Source: Marinithermofilum abyssi (lineage in GTDB: Bacteria > Bacillota > Bacilli > Thermoactinomycetales > DSM-45169). Taken from it: a stretch of 64,000 nt of DNA. The stretch spans positions 208,735 through 272,734 of the forward strand of contig NZ_BMHQ01000004.1 in assembly GCF_014641195.1 (NCBI RefSeq), given 5' to 3'. Both the position numbers and the translations under genes were made by a program. Positions 1 through 8,118 of the stretch are shown here, piece by piece (the stretch's first letter is position 1; each line of letters opens with the position of its first letter). The notes under the pieces were generated by a model. That model was not told the DNA's origin. It saw only the letters and a program-made list of their open reading frames with translations, and made no database searches.

Positions 1-286
1 AAAAGGAAGCGGTGACGAGGTGTTTCGCTGAGAAGGTCTCTCTTTTTTTAATGGTCCTTAAAGACGTCAACCAAGGCAAAGATGGTGCAATCACCAACAA
101 AAACAACAGAAGACGCTTCAGACCTATTCACCACCGAGACATGTTTTTCACGCTATATTATTCATAGTCTAAATTTGTTGGATAGGTAATAAAAGATTTT
201 AATTGTGATCTTGCCTACGTGTAATATGTCTGCTCCATCTGCATATGTATTGGATGTATCCTCACGAAGAGTGACTCCCATGAAAA
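1..286. other. Leading stretch without a recognisable gene
   Basis: No gene is supported here. The first 50 bases hold a short hairpin-like stretch ending in seven T residues (about 29-50) that may be the terminator of a gene left of the window. The rest is AT-rich and non-coding. An open frame from about 205 to 495 on the plus strand runs through a clear terminator and has no ribosome-binding site, so I do not count it. Confidence 0.5.
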
Positions 287-338
287 AAACACCCCGCTTG
301 AGGCTGTCCCTGCCTAAGTGGGGTGTTTGCTCGTTTTT
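283..338. terminator. Bidirectional terminator below the Mau-like operon
   Basis: A 13-bp stem (287-299 with 316-328, one G-U pair) is followed by a T-rich stretch on the plus strand and preceded by seven A residues, which gives a T-run on the minus strand. On the minus strand it lies about 160 nt after the stop of the last gene of the 486-2762 operon and is its best terminator. Confidence 0.8.
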
Positions 339-485
339 CAATTATTTCCCATCAGGGAAGTGGACTAAAAACTTCCCAGTAATCTTGAGCATACCAAAAA
401 GAGTTTTGGTCATATTACTGGAGTGTATTTCAAAAAAAGATAAAAATATCCTCGTTCGTTTTGGGTTTCTACATCAGGATACAAC

Positions 486-1031
486 CTATAATTGAAAAAT
501 TAAGTAGAAGAAGGTAATCGCTAATACGACAAAGTTCAAACCGCGGCTGAGATAAGCCACTGTCCTTGATAGTGCTATATCGAGGTTTCGATTATGCTTG
601 GTCATATAGGGAACAATCCCCAGAATCAAGGAGGGAAGCATACGGGAAAAGCCATAGAGGGCTCCCAGCAACGCTCCGTAGAGGGGATTTAGGAAAAACC
701 CGAGGAAAAGATACAAAATGTAGAAGCTGACATGAGGGATATATGTAAAAATCCCCGCTCCAAGAATGACTCCCCACACCACCATATCCATGCCATCTCG
801 TTGACTTACCCAGCTTCCGGGTATTTGCCAACGCCACTGTGGAATTTTCAACTTAAGGAATCGGAGTTCATGAAGCGCGCTTAAGAACACGAGACTGGAC
901 AGCAAAAAAACTTTTACCGGGGCAGGTAACAGAACCCCAAGAATGAAGAACCCATCCGTAATTAGAAATCCAAAGAAAGCACCCGATAAAATAATGGACA
1001 GGGCGTAAATCGCTGTTCTTTTTAACCACAA
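486..1031 (-). CDS. Polytopic membrane protein of unknown function, last gene of the Mau-like operon
   Basis: The 181-residue protein is very hydrophobic, with five or six predicted membrane segments (about residues 8-28, 33-53, 84-104, 105-125 and 160-180) and few charged loops. I do not recognise a family. The TTG start at 1031 lies 12 nt after GGTGAGAGG; no ATG is available in frame. It follows the 30-residue peptide gene by 54 nt on the same strand, so it is probably co-transcribed with the MauE-, MauD- and MauA-like genes. A role in membrane redox transfer or in housing the cysteine-rich protein is inference from position only. Confidence 0.6.
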   Translation of the reverse strand: MWLKRTAIYALSIILSGAFFGFLITDGFFILGVLLPAPVKVFLLSSLVFLSALHELRFLKLKIPQWRWQIPGSWVSQRDGMDMVVWGVILGAGIFTYIPHVSFYILYLFLGFFLNPLYGALLGALYGFSRMLPSLILGIVPYMTKHNRNLDIALSRTVAYLSRGLNFVVLAITFFYLIFQL

Positions 1032-1085
1032 ATGGATGGTAATCCTCTCACCGAGAGGATGGACCGCCAGGGTCGCATTGATCCC

Positions 1086-1178
1086 TCAAGCTGTAGTGAG
1101 GGTCGTGGTTCCTGCGATGAGGGCTAAGAATGCCGCGATGATACTCTCACTGTTAAGGAAAACCGTGGTTGTCGTCAT
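1086..1178 (-). CDS. 30-residue hydrophobic peptide in the Mau-like operon
   Basis: This small frame encodes MTTTTVFLNSES followed by a hydrophobic stretch (roughly residues 12-22) and a threonine-rich end. The ATG at 1178 is preceded at 6-7 nt by GGAGGTGAAAAC, one of the best Shine-Dalgarno sequences in the region, which overlaps the stop codon of the cysteine-rich gene and suggests coupled translation. No homologue is recognised. It could be a single-pass membrane peptide, a partner subunit, or chance. The ribosome-binding site is the main argument for it. Confidence 0.45.
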   Translation of the reverse strand: MTTTTVFLNSESIIAAFLALIAGTTTLTTA

Positions 1179-1182
1179 GTTT

Positions 1183-1620
1183 TCACCTCCAAAGGAAAGG
1201 TGCCTCATACGGAACAAAAAAGCCGCACCCGCAGTCTGTCGAATAACGAATGTATGGATTACTGCCCAGGGTGCAATCGCAACAGACCCAGGTACCCATG
1301 GAGGATGTCCGGCACCAACACCCCGTCGGGTACCAAGCATACGAAACTTTATAACTGGAAGGACACTTGCTGTTTCCTCTTGGACTGGGGCACCCGCTGC
1401 AGAAGCGACCAAAAGGGGGGGTACACTGATCCCCTGGCCACGAAAGTTGGCACCAACGTGGAGAAGCTGCCAAGAAGAGAGCCGGCTGCATGGCAAAGTC
1501 CATACAAGCCTCGAATACACCATTTGTCATGGTTTTTAAAAAACGTCTTCTATCCACCGATCGGGCGATATTCTCCGCGAGTAAGCGGAAAAATCCTTCG
1601 ATTTTTTTAAGCCGGTGCAC
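1183..1620 (-). CDS. MauA-like (methylamine dehydrogenase light-chain-like) cysteine-rich secreted protein
   Basis: The 145-residue protein has a twin-arginine type leader (DRRRFLK near residues 23-29) and then 12 cysteines in about 80 residues. The layout resembles the methylamine dehydrogenase light chain, which folds with six disulfides and makes the TTQ cofactor from two tryptophans: paired C-x2-C, a CP...K...W segment, an adjacent CC pair and a C-x-C near the end. A tryptophan stands at the first TTQ-like position (in YAWYPTG). Whether the C-terminal FLWR tryptophan is the second is unclear. The gene overlaps the MauD-like gene by 14 nt and sits below MauE- and MauD-like genes, known in Paracoccus to be needed for light-chain maturation. 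No heavy-chain (MauB-like) gene is visible, so methylamine oxidation should not be assumed. Confidence 0.65.
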   Translation of the reverse strand: MHRLKKIEGFFRLLAENIARSVDRRRFLKTMTNGVFEACMDFAMQPALFLAASPRWCQLSWPGDQCTPPFGRFCSGCPSPRGNSKCPSSYKVSYAWYPTGCWCRTSSMGTWVCCDCTLGSNPYIRYSTDCGCGFFVPYEAPFLWR

Positions 1621-2194
1621 TGGTTTTGTCGCCCCTTCCTTTTACCGCAACAAAATCGCTGTTCAGGTACGAGATTAACCCATGGATATGTTCCATGCCA
1701 TTGCACAGCCCCTTGCCGCGCACCACCCCTTGTTTATCCAGGATAAAAGCGAATGGAGTGACACGGACCCGATGTTCTTCCAGGATACTGTGATTCTCGT
1801 CTGGAATTATCTCTCCTTTCAATTCTTGATTATTCACCATTTCCACCATCTTTTCTTTGTTCCCGACAACGATGACGCGGAAATGGATATCGTTACGTTC
1901 ATGAAAAGCATGGTTCCAATCGGGTATCAGATCTTTACAGACCTCGCAGGTGGGGCTCAAAAAAACCATCAGGGTGGGCTTGCCCGTTTGAACTTGGACC
2001 GTTTGTCCGTTCAAGGTTTTCCGGTTATTTAATAAAGGAACACGGTCTCCAATCGCAATACCATCCCGAGCGATACTTTCTCCGGTACTCAAATACACTT
2101 CACCAAACTGCCGAAAGATAATGAAGAGGGTAAACCCGATAAACAAAACAACAACCCACAACAGAATAGTGGAGTACAGCAACACCTCATTCAT
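1607..2194 (-). CDS. MauD-like membrane-anchored thioredoxin-fold protein
   Basis: The 195-residue protein has one N-terminal membrane segment (about residues 7-29) followed by a TlpA/thioredoxin-like domain with an SPTCEVCK active site (CxxC near residues 83-86) and a cis-Pro region VTPF later on. MauD proteins share this build and the SPTC-x-VCK motif. They are thought to form or shuffle disulfides in the light chain outside the membrane. The gene overlaps the MauE-like gene by 8 nt and the cysteine-rich gene by 14 nt, which argues for tight co-expression. A generic thiol-disulfide oxidoreductase for another client is the alternative. Confidence 0.75.
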   Translation of the reverse strand: MNEVLLYSTILLWVVVLFIGFTLFIIFRQFGEVYLSTGESIARDGIAIGDRVPLLNNRKTLNGQTVQVQTGKPTLMVFLSPTCEVCKDLIPDWNHAFHERNDIHFRVIVVGNKEKMVEMVNNQELKGEIIPDENHSILEEHRVRVTPFAFILDKQGVVRGKGLCNGMEHIHGLISYLNSDFVAVKGRGDKTSAPA

Positions 2195-2762
2195 GGTATT
2201 CCTCCTTTCTTAACGGACCGGAGAGGTGTTTATGGGGGTATTTGAGTTTGGACAATGCCTTTTGATGAGATGACCAGACCTTTTGAACCAACACGGTAAG
2301 AAGGGCAAGAGTAACTCCGACGGTTATTAAAGGAAACCGGAAGTGGATCTCATCCGAGAAATGGTGTCCCAAAGCTAACACGATACATGTGACGAAAAGA
2401 AACCCGATTTTGGTGAGTGTCCATCGGTCTACTTGTACGTCCAAAAAATCTCCATAACAACCACAAGTAATGACTTTCCCCGAACGAATCACGGACCGAA
2501 TGGCATAGGCAAAACATAAAAGTAGTCCCATAAGAAGAAAGCTTCCCCAAACAGCCGTGCTTGGGAACAAAAGTAGACTGGCTCCCAACAACTCTATTGG
2601 CGGTAATAGATAACCGAATATCCGGTCATAGGGTGATGGGAGAACTCCATAGGCTTCGACCAATGCCACAAAGGATGGGAGACGGAGGAATTTAAAGATC
2701 GACGAGAACAGGAAGATGGAACATAAGTAGATTGTTAAAACACTGTAAATAATTTCTTCCAT
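2187..2762 (-). CDS. MauE/DoxX-family membrane protein
   Basis: The protein of about 191 residues has four predicted membrane segments and a CGCYGDF motif between them, as in MauE, which carries a paired-cysteine loop and feeds redox equivalents to MauD. I chose the ATG at 2762 because GGGAGAAGGG lies about 10 nt upstream. A longer frame reaches 2810 but has no ribosome-binding site. It is the first gene of the minus-strand operon that continues with the MauD-like, MauA-like, peptide and membrane-protein genes. The region has lower GC than the rest of the window, which hints at acquisition. Confidence 0.7.
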   Translation of the reverse strand: MEEIIYSVLTIYLCSIFLFSSIFKFLRLPSFVALVEAYGVLPSPYDRIFGYLLPPIELLGASLLLFPSTAVWGSFLLMGLLLCFAYAIRSVIRSGKVITCGCYGDFLDVQVDRWTLTKIGFLFVTCIVLALGHHFSDEIHFRFPLITVGVTLALLTVLVQKVWSSHQKALSKLKYPHKHLSGPLRKEEYHE

Positions 2763-3595
2763 TTTCCTTTTCCCTTCTCCCAGTAATGATTTTTTACGGA
2801 GGACTTTCATGTGGGTTCATTGATCCTCATCACCGTAATTTCTGCCGAATTCAACCCAATGAAAGTCCTTTCGTTAGTTCACCCATAGGTTATGACTCGG
2901 TTATACAAATGGTGCCTACTTTCTCCCTAGATGACACCAAATTTAAGCTTTGCTCCTTCTACCCAAAGAGGCGGGTTTGGATGGAGTCATAGCCTCTAAT
3001 ACTGTTTATCGGATATCCAAATCGAAAATAAGGAACCCTTTTGACCATCGGGAGGAAGACCTTCAAGGGCTCGTAACATGAGCAGGATAAAAGCACCTGT
3101 TAAGTGATTGGGTACAACCGAGGTCTCTCTAAGAGCCTCGGTTTTAAAGTTTAGTATGGAAGGCCATTGACTATGTTATAAACCATATCGTGCACCCTGG
3201 AGTAGTTTGTCATTTCAGTATGTAGCGATTTCGGACATCTTCATCATAGGAGCTTGCTCCGATATCATTGAGATGTCCCACTTTCACAAGGGTATCTTGT
3301 CCCGGAGTAATATGTTTAAAACCACCAAAAGCGTAATAGTCAATGATAACAGTATTTATCGGTACGCCCCATCTTTGAAAAAAAAAGAGAGCATATCTCA
3401 CAAGGAGCGGAAAGGCTCTTCTGTCATCGCTCCCAGGATATTCCCGATAACCTCCTTCGGATATCGAATGAAGAAAAGTTTTCCCGGAATGAATGGTGAC
3501 ACTATGATACAATGAACACGCGAAAATAGAAGCGTTTTTCGATTGAATGCAACAAATCAGGCAGGTGCTGCGTCTGATAATTAGGAGGGATCGCT
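2763..3595. other. Long intergenic stretch between the Mau-like operon and the ECF sigma gene
   Basis: No convincing gene lies in these 830 bases. One terminator-like hairpin occurs at 3116-3145 (AACCGAGG pairing with CCTCGGTT, then TTTT). A minus-strand frame at 3210 to about 3500 reads like a protein (it contains ISEGGYREYPG and HITPGQDTLVKVGHLND) but has no start codon with a ribosome-binding site and runs into the sigma-factor gene. It may be a remnant. Promoters for both flanking operons must lie here. I cannot place them with confidence. Confidence 0.5.
3116..3145 (+). terminator. Terminator-like hairpin
   Basis: An 8-bp stem (3116-3123 with 3136-3143) with a 12-nt loop is followed by TTTT. 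No plus-strand gene stands directly upstream, so the source transcript is unknown. It may belong to a decayed gene. Confidence 0.45.
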
Positions 3596-4138
3596 GTGGT
3601 CGATGCGGATTGTGTTCGGCAGGCACAGCAGGGAGACCGAACCGCAATCGTGCGGCTGCTTCGGGAAGTGGAAAACTCCGTGTACAAGACGGCCTATTAT
3701 ATGCTGGGAAACGAACACGACGCGCTGGATTGCACGCAAGAGGCGCTGTTGCGCATCTATCACCGTATAGCCAGCTTTAAAGGGGAGTCCCGCTTTGAAA
3801 CATGGGTGCAACGAATCGTAACCAATATCTGCATAGACCATCGGCGCCGGTCGAAGAAGACGCTCCCTTTGGAAGAGGAGATCGGCTCTTCAGACCCGGC
3901 CTCAAGGCATAAGGTGGAGTGGTCCGGGGTTGCATCCGACCTTCGTTCCGCCATCAAACGCCTGCCGGAACACCAACGGACTGCTGTAGTGCTGCGGTAC
4001 GTTCACGGGTACCGTTATGATGAGATAGCCGAATCGATGAATCTGCCGCTCAATACCGTGAAGTCTCATCTTTTTCGCGGACGGAAGAACCTTCAGGCAT
4101 GGCTCGTCGATTATCAGGAAGGCGGTGTGATACCATGA
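3596..4138 (+). CDS. ECF-type RNA polymerase sigma factor
   Basis: The 180-residue protein has the two-domain layout of extracytoplasmic-function sigma factors. Region 2 (about residues 10-75) includes DALDCTQEALLRIYHRI and FETWVQRIVTN; region 4 (about 115-165) includes LPEHQRTAVVLRYVHG and a helix-turn-helix with MNLPLNTVKSHLFRGR. It binds core RNA polymerase and redirects it to a stress regulon. The GTG start has TAGGAGGG at a good distance. The stop overlaps the ATG of the next gene (ATGA), so sigma factor and anti-sigma factor are translationally coupled. The signal it answers to cannot be read from the sequence. Confidence 0.92.
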   Translation: MVDADCVRQAQQGDRTAIVRLLREVENSVYKTAYYMLGNEHDALDCTQEALLRIYHRIASFKGESRFETWVQRIVTNICIDHRRRSKKTLPLEEEIGSSDPASRHKVEWSGVASDLRSAIKRLPEHQRTAVVLRYVHGYRYDEIAESMNLPLNTVKSHLFRGRKNLQAWLVDYQEGGVIP

Positions 4139-4893
4139 ACTGCTACCATATCATGGATTTGATACAGCGCAACTTGGATGGCGACCTTTCCGCCAAGGAA
4201 CGATCGATCATGACCGCCCATATCCAGAAGTGTCCCCAATGTGCCGATTTGGCTGACCGGTTAAACCGGGTTTCTTTTCAATTGGATCAGCTACCGGATG
4301 TCAAACCGCCCGTCAGCGTTGTGGACCGTTTGTTGCCCGAATTGGAACAATCTGATCCGGAAAAGGTGTCAGATTTTAACCGAAACCGGACGTTTCCCAG
4401 CCGAAAGAAGAAACGGTCACGGGTGTCCGGGCCGGTTTGGCGGTGGGGGGGCGGATTGGCAGCTTCCGTGTTGGCCGTTGCGGTTGTGGCGGGACTGATG
4501 TATCAAGGAGATACTCCGTCGGCTCCAGCAAAAACCGCGCAGAAAAAATCCCCCTCGACCTCCAAGGAAGAATCTTCCGTCGGTGCTTTGTCCGTAGGAG
4601 ACGGCCAGGTGCACATGGCTTCAGAGTCCGGCCCTACGAAAGTACTCTGGTCTCCTGACCGCCGGTATGTGGCACGGATCGGCAAAACAGGCGCTGTGAT
4701 ACAAACCCGGGATGGCAAGGTTCGTTTCCGGTCTGCAGCATGGATACCCGGCTCACAGGCCCAAGCGCAGTGGACGGATAAGCGCGAGCTGATGATCCGG
4801 CTTCATTGGCCGGAGCCAAGAGGTCCTTACCACGGGGAAAAACGGGAGATCGATCTTCGGAACAAAAAGGAGAAGAAAACGGCTACGAAGTAA
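4135..4893 (+). CDS. Anti-sigma factor with N-terminal zinc motif and one membrane segment
   Basis: The 252-residue protein starts with a zinc anti-sigma domain (H29-x3-C33-x2-C36) that would hold the neighbouring ECF sigma factor. A basic linker, one membrane segment (about residues 103-122) and an extracytoplasmic part of about 125 residues follow. The layout is that of RsiW- and RsgI-like anti-sigma factors that sense signals outside the cell and release sigma by proteolysis or thiol and zinc changes. The outer domain is not recognised. Its ATG overlaps the sigma-factor stop by 4 nt. Confidence 0.85.
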   Translation: MNCYHIMDLIQRNLDGDLSAKERSIMTAHIQKCPQCADLADRLNRVSFQLDQLPDVKPPVSVVDRLLPELEQSDPEKVSDFNRNRTFPSRKKKRSRVSGPVWRWGGGLAASVLAVAVVAGLMYQGDTPSAPAKTAQKKSPSTSKEESSVGALSVGDGQVHMASESGPTKVLWSPDRRYVARIGKTGAVIQTRDGKVRFRSAAWIPGSQAQAQWTDKRELMIRLHWPEPRGPYHGEKREIDLRNKKEKKTATK

Positions 4894-4906
4894 GTGGGTG
4901 AAGGTG

Positions 4907-5947
4907 ATGGCGGATTACCGACAAGCGGCGAAGGACGTGAAAGAAGGAAAAATCGCCCCGGTTTATCTCTTGTACGGCACGGAAACCTTTTTGATGGATG
5001 AAATGTGCGACTGGATTAAAACCCAAGCCCTGCAAGGAGGGGATGCCGGTTTTAATCTGGTCGTGATGGATCTGGAAGAGCAACCGGTGCAATCCTTGGT
5101 GAGAGAAGCGGAAACCCCTTCGTTTTTCGGAGGAAAACGCGTGGTGATCGGAAAGAATGCCTGGTTTCTCACAGGCACACGAGTCAAGGCCAAGGTGGAG
5201 CATCGCCCTGAAGAACTGCTGGACTATGCACAGAACCCTTTGCAAGACAATGTGCTGATCCTTACGGTTCCCGCGGAAAAGCTGGACACCCGGAAGAAGC
5301 TGGTCAGACAGCTGAAAGAAAAGGCTGTCACTGTCTCATTCGCTCCGTTGGAACCAAAGGAATTAACCGGGTGGGTGGCCAGACGTCTGAAGCAATTTCA
5401 GGTGCAGGTTCATCCTCAAGCGGCTGATCGGCTGGTGCAGCTTGCCGGCAACGATTTGCGCCTGTTGGCTTCCGAATGTGAAAAGCTGGCCGTCTACGTG
5501 GGTCGGGGAGGTACGGTGACGCCGGATGCAGTGGCAGAGCTGGTTCCCCGCACGCTGGAACAGGATGTGTTTAAGCTGATCAATAGCGTGGCCAAACGGA
5601 ATACTGGCGAAGCCTTGGGGATCTTCCATGATCTTCTGCAGAATAAGGAGGAGCCGATTCGCATCCTGGCGCTTATCATCCGCCAGTTTCGGATGATGTT
5701 GCAGGTGAAAGTGATGGCGGAACAGGGGAAGGCGGCAAAAGAAATCGCTTCGCTTCTGCGGGTGCATCCTTACCCGGTGAAGCTGGCTTTACAGCAAGGC
5801 CGATCCTTTTCAGAAGAAACCCTGCGATGTTTGCTTCAACGAGCGATCGAAGCGGACCAATGGATCAAGTCCGGCAAGATTGACAAAGTGTTGGCTGTGG
5901 AGCGCCTGCTGCTTCAAGCTGACATTTCTTCCAGTACTTTCGGATAA
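4907..5947 (+). CDS. holA: DNA polymerase III subunit delta
   Basis: The 346-residue protein is the clamp-loader delta subunit, which opens the sliding clamp during loading. It has the delta N-terminal domain (APVYLLYGTETFL near residue 16) and C-terminal helical domains ending with a typical lysine-rich KSGKIDKVLAVERLLL segment. Two starts are possible, GTG 4898 and ATG 4907. I chose the ATG because the N-terminus then matches family length. It lies just after the anti-sigma gene and may share its transcript. A strong terminator follows. Confidence 0.92.
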   Translation: MADYRQAAKDVKEGKIAPVYLLYGTETFLMDEMCDWIKTQALQGGDAGFNLVVMDLEEQPVQSLVREAETPSFFGGKRVVIGKNAWFLTGTRVKAKVEHRPEELLDYAQNPLQDNVLILTVPAEKLDTRKKLVRQLKEKAVTVSFAPLEPKELTGWVARRLKQFQVQVHPQAADRLVQLAGNDLRLLASECEKLAVYVGRGGTVTPDAVAELVPRTLEQDVFKLINSVAKRNTGEALGIFHDLLQNKEEPIRILALIIRQFRMMLQVKVMAEQGKAAKEIASLLRVHPYPVKLALQQGRSFSEETLRCLLQRAIEADQWIKSGKIDKVLAVERLLLQADISSSTFG

Positions 5948-5952
5948 TACGG

Positions 5953-5983
5953 AGAACCCCGGTTTGAACACCGGGGTTCCTTT
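5953..5983. terminator. Terminator between convergent holA and the FAD oxidoreductase
   Basis: A perfect 9-bp stem (5954-5962 with 5971-5979) sits between two converging genes and probably serves both. The T-tract is short on the plus side. Confidence 0.75.
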
Positions 5984-5985
5984 GA

Positions 5986-7284
5986 TTACTGCAATACTTT
6001 TTTGTGGTCCAGGATTCGATTGGTCACTTCATAGGCGGAGCTGAAGGAGAGTTCCGAGAGTTGTCCATCCCCTTCACACCAGTCGCCGGCAAAATAGGCA
6101 TTGGACAAGCTGTAGAATTCCACCGGCATTAACCGCTGGTCTTCGATACACTTGATCTCTTGAACGGTGGCTCGTTTGGACAGACGTTTTGCCACCAGCT
6201 TATCCCGCCAACCGGGATAGTGCTTGTCATAAACGGACTCGATCACGGATACTTTTTCATTGGCTTTGTCTTGGTCGATCTCATCTTGGGTCAAATATGC
6301 GACCGCTTGCATCAATTGACCGCCTTCCGGCGTACAGGTTTCATCGTAATAGGAAATGTCCGTGATAAAGACCCGTTCCCCTTTGTGATAGATATAGGTG
6401 TAAGGGCTGTCGATCCGTTCGCTCAGGCCGACATCATATACGACCACTTGATTGGGGCGATACCGGCTGTACTCCTCAAACAGCCCTTGATAGGGCGTAT
6501 CCGTAAAGAGAGCCACCAGCTCTTTGGGAGGAATACAGAAAATGAAACGATCCGCCTTGTAAACCCTTTCTTTTCCATGTACAGCAACAATTTTCCGCCC
6601 TTCGATTTCCAGCTTCTGTGCCTTCTCTTTGGGAATGATTTCGCCGCCGTTGTCCGAGATGATTTTGGCCAGGCCGTCGACGATGGATTGCCAGCCGCCC
6701 CCAATATACGATACCGGCGTGTGTGTAGCGAACAGCCGTTTATAGTAACGGAAAAACAGGGGAGACGGAATATTTTCCGGTTCATTGGTGAAAAAATTGG
6801 AGGATGCCAAGGTGAGCAGGAAGTCTCTTACTTGATCCGGCTCTTTTTTCAGGTAATCGCCGATCAGCACCCCTTCTTTTCCCCGTTCAATGGCGCTCAG
6901 AGTTTTGATCACATCGTAAGCGAGTCTCAATTTGTTTTCTGCATCCAAGATTTTGGTCCGATACAGACGTTCCAGAGTGGAGGGCATAGGAGTGGTAAAA
7001 GAGCCCAAGTCATAAAACGCTTTCTTAGGTGAGAAATCTTTCCAATTGACGTGCAATCCGATTTCGCTTTCATATTTTCGCAAGACCGAGTGATCCCGGC
7101 CGTAGATGGCGTGGGCCCCAAAGTTAAAATTAAATCCCTTCAGGGGAATGGTGATGGCCCGACCTCCCAGCTTGGGCGCTTTTTCCAAGAGCTGTACTGC
7201 GAAACCTTTGCTGGCGAGGCGAGCCGCAGCACTTAATCCAGCCAGACCGCCTCCGACGACGACGATTTTCTCTGACAACTTCAA
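5986..7284 (-). CDS. FAD-dependent NAD(P)-binding oxidoreductase, phytoene-desaturase/amine-oxidase type
   Basis: The 432-residue protein opens with a dinucleotide-binding fold (VVVGGGLAGLSAAARLASKG, then the acidic end ...LLEKAPKLGGRA), typical of the phytoene dehydrogenase and flavin amine oxidase superfamily. A C-terminal FAD-contacting segment with YFAGDWCEGDGQLSEL follows. The substrate is unknown; carotenoid or terpenoid-like desaturation or isomerisation, or a protoporphyrinogen-type reaction, are all compatible. The start is TTG at 7284, with GAGGAGAG about 6 nt upstream. No carotenoid biosynthesis genes lie nearby. It stands alone on the minus strand between two terminators. Confidence 0.75.
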   Translation of the reverse strand: MKLSEKIVVVGGGLAGLSAAARLASKGFAVQLLEKAPKLGGRAITIPLKGFNFNFGAHAIYGRDHSVLRKYESEIGLHVNWKDFSPKKAFYDLGSFTTPMPSTLERLYRTKILDAENKLRLAYDVIKTLSAIERGKEGVLIGDYLKKEPDQVRDFLLTLASSNFFTNEPENIPSPLFFRYYKRLFATHTPVSYIGGGWQSIVDGLAKIISDNGGEIIPKEKAQKLEIEGRKIVAVHGKERVYKADRFIFCIPPKELVALFTDTPYQGLFEEYSRYRPNQVVVYDVGLSERIDSPYTYIYHKGERVFITDISYYDETCTPEGGQLMQAVAYLTQDEIDQDKANEKVSVIESVYDKHYPGWRDKLVAKRLSKRATVQEIKCIEDQRLMPVEFYSLSNAYFAGDWCEGDGQLSELSFSSAYEVTNRILDHKKVLQ

Positions 7285-7460
7285 ACACTCTCCTCATTTG
7301 AACTACACCTTATTTTTGCACCCACCCCATTGTAGCAAGATGTTCGGGATTCGGAAACCCGCCTCGGAAGCTGTTATTCCAGGTAAGAGAGGAAATAAAC
7401 CGCTGGTGGTTCCACCTTTTGGGTTAAACTGAGGTTTCCAAAATATAATCGAGAGAAAAG

Positions 7461-7501
7461 ACCCAACCCGCCCCAAATGTTATCGGGCGGGTTGGATTTT
7501 T
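7461..7501. terminator. Terminator below the deleted M1 peptidase gene
   Basis: A perfect 11-bp GC-rich stem (7463-7473 with 7485-7495) lies just beyond the minus-strand stop at 7522. T-rich stretches on both sides make it work in either direction. Confidence 0.75.
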
Positions 7502-7521
7502 GTACTCTTCCTTGGTTGCGC

Positions 7522-7971
7522 TTATTCCTGGTCGGACAGATAAACGCGATGCGCTTCAAAGAACTTGTCCAAGTTCTTGCCGCTGGTACGTTCCATCGTA
7601 TCGATAAACTCTTTTGTGGTAGCGATCCCGAATTTCTGTTCTTGGAACCAGGTCTGCATCGATTGGTAAAACTGTTTGTCGCCCAGTTCATTCCGCAGGT
7701 CGTTTAGGGTGCGGGCGCCGTAGGAATAAATCATGTAGTAGTAGGCGTCGATTCCTTCCTCTCCGCGGGCCGTAAAGGCAGAGACAGGAGAGGACAGATG
7801 ATAGTAAGGATCAGGGTGAGGCTCGGGTGATGCGTGAAAGGGAACGGGGTCAGCCGGCTGATAAGCCCCCGGTACTGTCGTCTGCCGGAGAGCTGCATCC
7901 ACCCCGCCTGCGGGAACAACCGCTCCCATCATCATCAATGTGGCTGTGACAGGGGCTGTCCGACGCTTCAT
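7522..7971 (-). pseudogene. Internally deleted M1-family metallopeptidase (signal peptide joined to C-terminal domain)
   Basis: The 149-residue frame joins a secretion-type N-terminus (basic MKRR, hydrophobic stretch to about residue 27) and a proline-rich segment to the last part of an M1 aminopeptidase. The C-terminal half (about 75-145) matches the end of the intact M1 protein at 60764-62251: compare TTKEFIDTMERTSGKNLDKFF here with the TADFIKVANEVSGKNLRPFF region there. The zinc-binding HExxH, the downstream glutamate and most of the catalytic domain are gone, so it cannot be an active peptidase. No good ribosome-binding site precedes the ATG. The frame is still open, so a small secreted product cannot be excluded. 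Confidence 0.7.
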
Positions 7972-8092
7972 TCGTTGTTTCTAATCCATGAACAAAGACA
8001 TCCTTCGCTCAAATCAATATGGGATTCGAGAGGCGAAGGAGTTTTCCTCTAACAGAAGACAAATTTTTCATATATCACAAACGACAGCCAAA

Positions 8093-8118
8093 GAAAAAAC
8101 ACACCCCTAAGGGTGTGT
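8093..8118 (-). terminator. Terminator at the 3' side of the ccdC repeat
   Basis: An 8-bp stem (8099-8106 with 8111-8118) is followed on the minus strand by six T residues. It ends the ccdC transcript after the intervening repeat. A near copy of the hairpin stands at 8411-8430 on the other side of the repeat. Confidence 0.75.

Noticed and set aside
205-495. Plus-strand open frame of 96 codons
   Set aside because: It runs through a clear terminator hairpin, has no ribosome-binding site and overlaps the end of a better-supported gene.
1036-1539. Plus-strand frame of 167 codons opposite the MauA-like gene
   Set aside because: It is the antisense shadow of the cysteine-rich gene and the small peptide gene, with no ribosome-binding site.
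486-2762. Calling the cluster a methylamine dehydrogenase operon
   Set aside because: No heavy-chain gene is visible and the second TTQ tryptophan is uncertain. Only a Mau-like maturation cluster can be supported.
6160-7032. Long plus-strand frame opposite the FAD oxidoreductase
   Set aside because: The opposite strand has clear FAD-binding motifs. This frame has no start signal and no recognisable domain.
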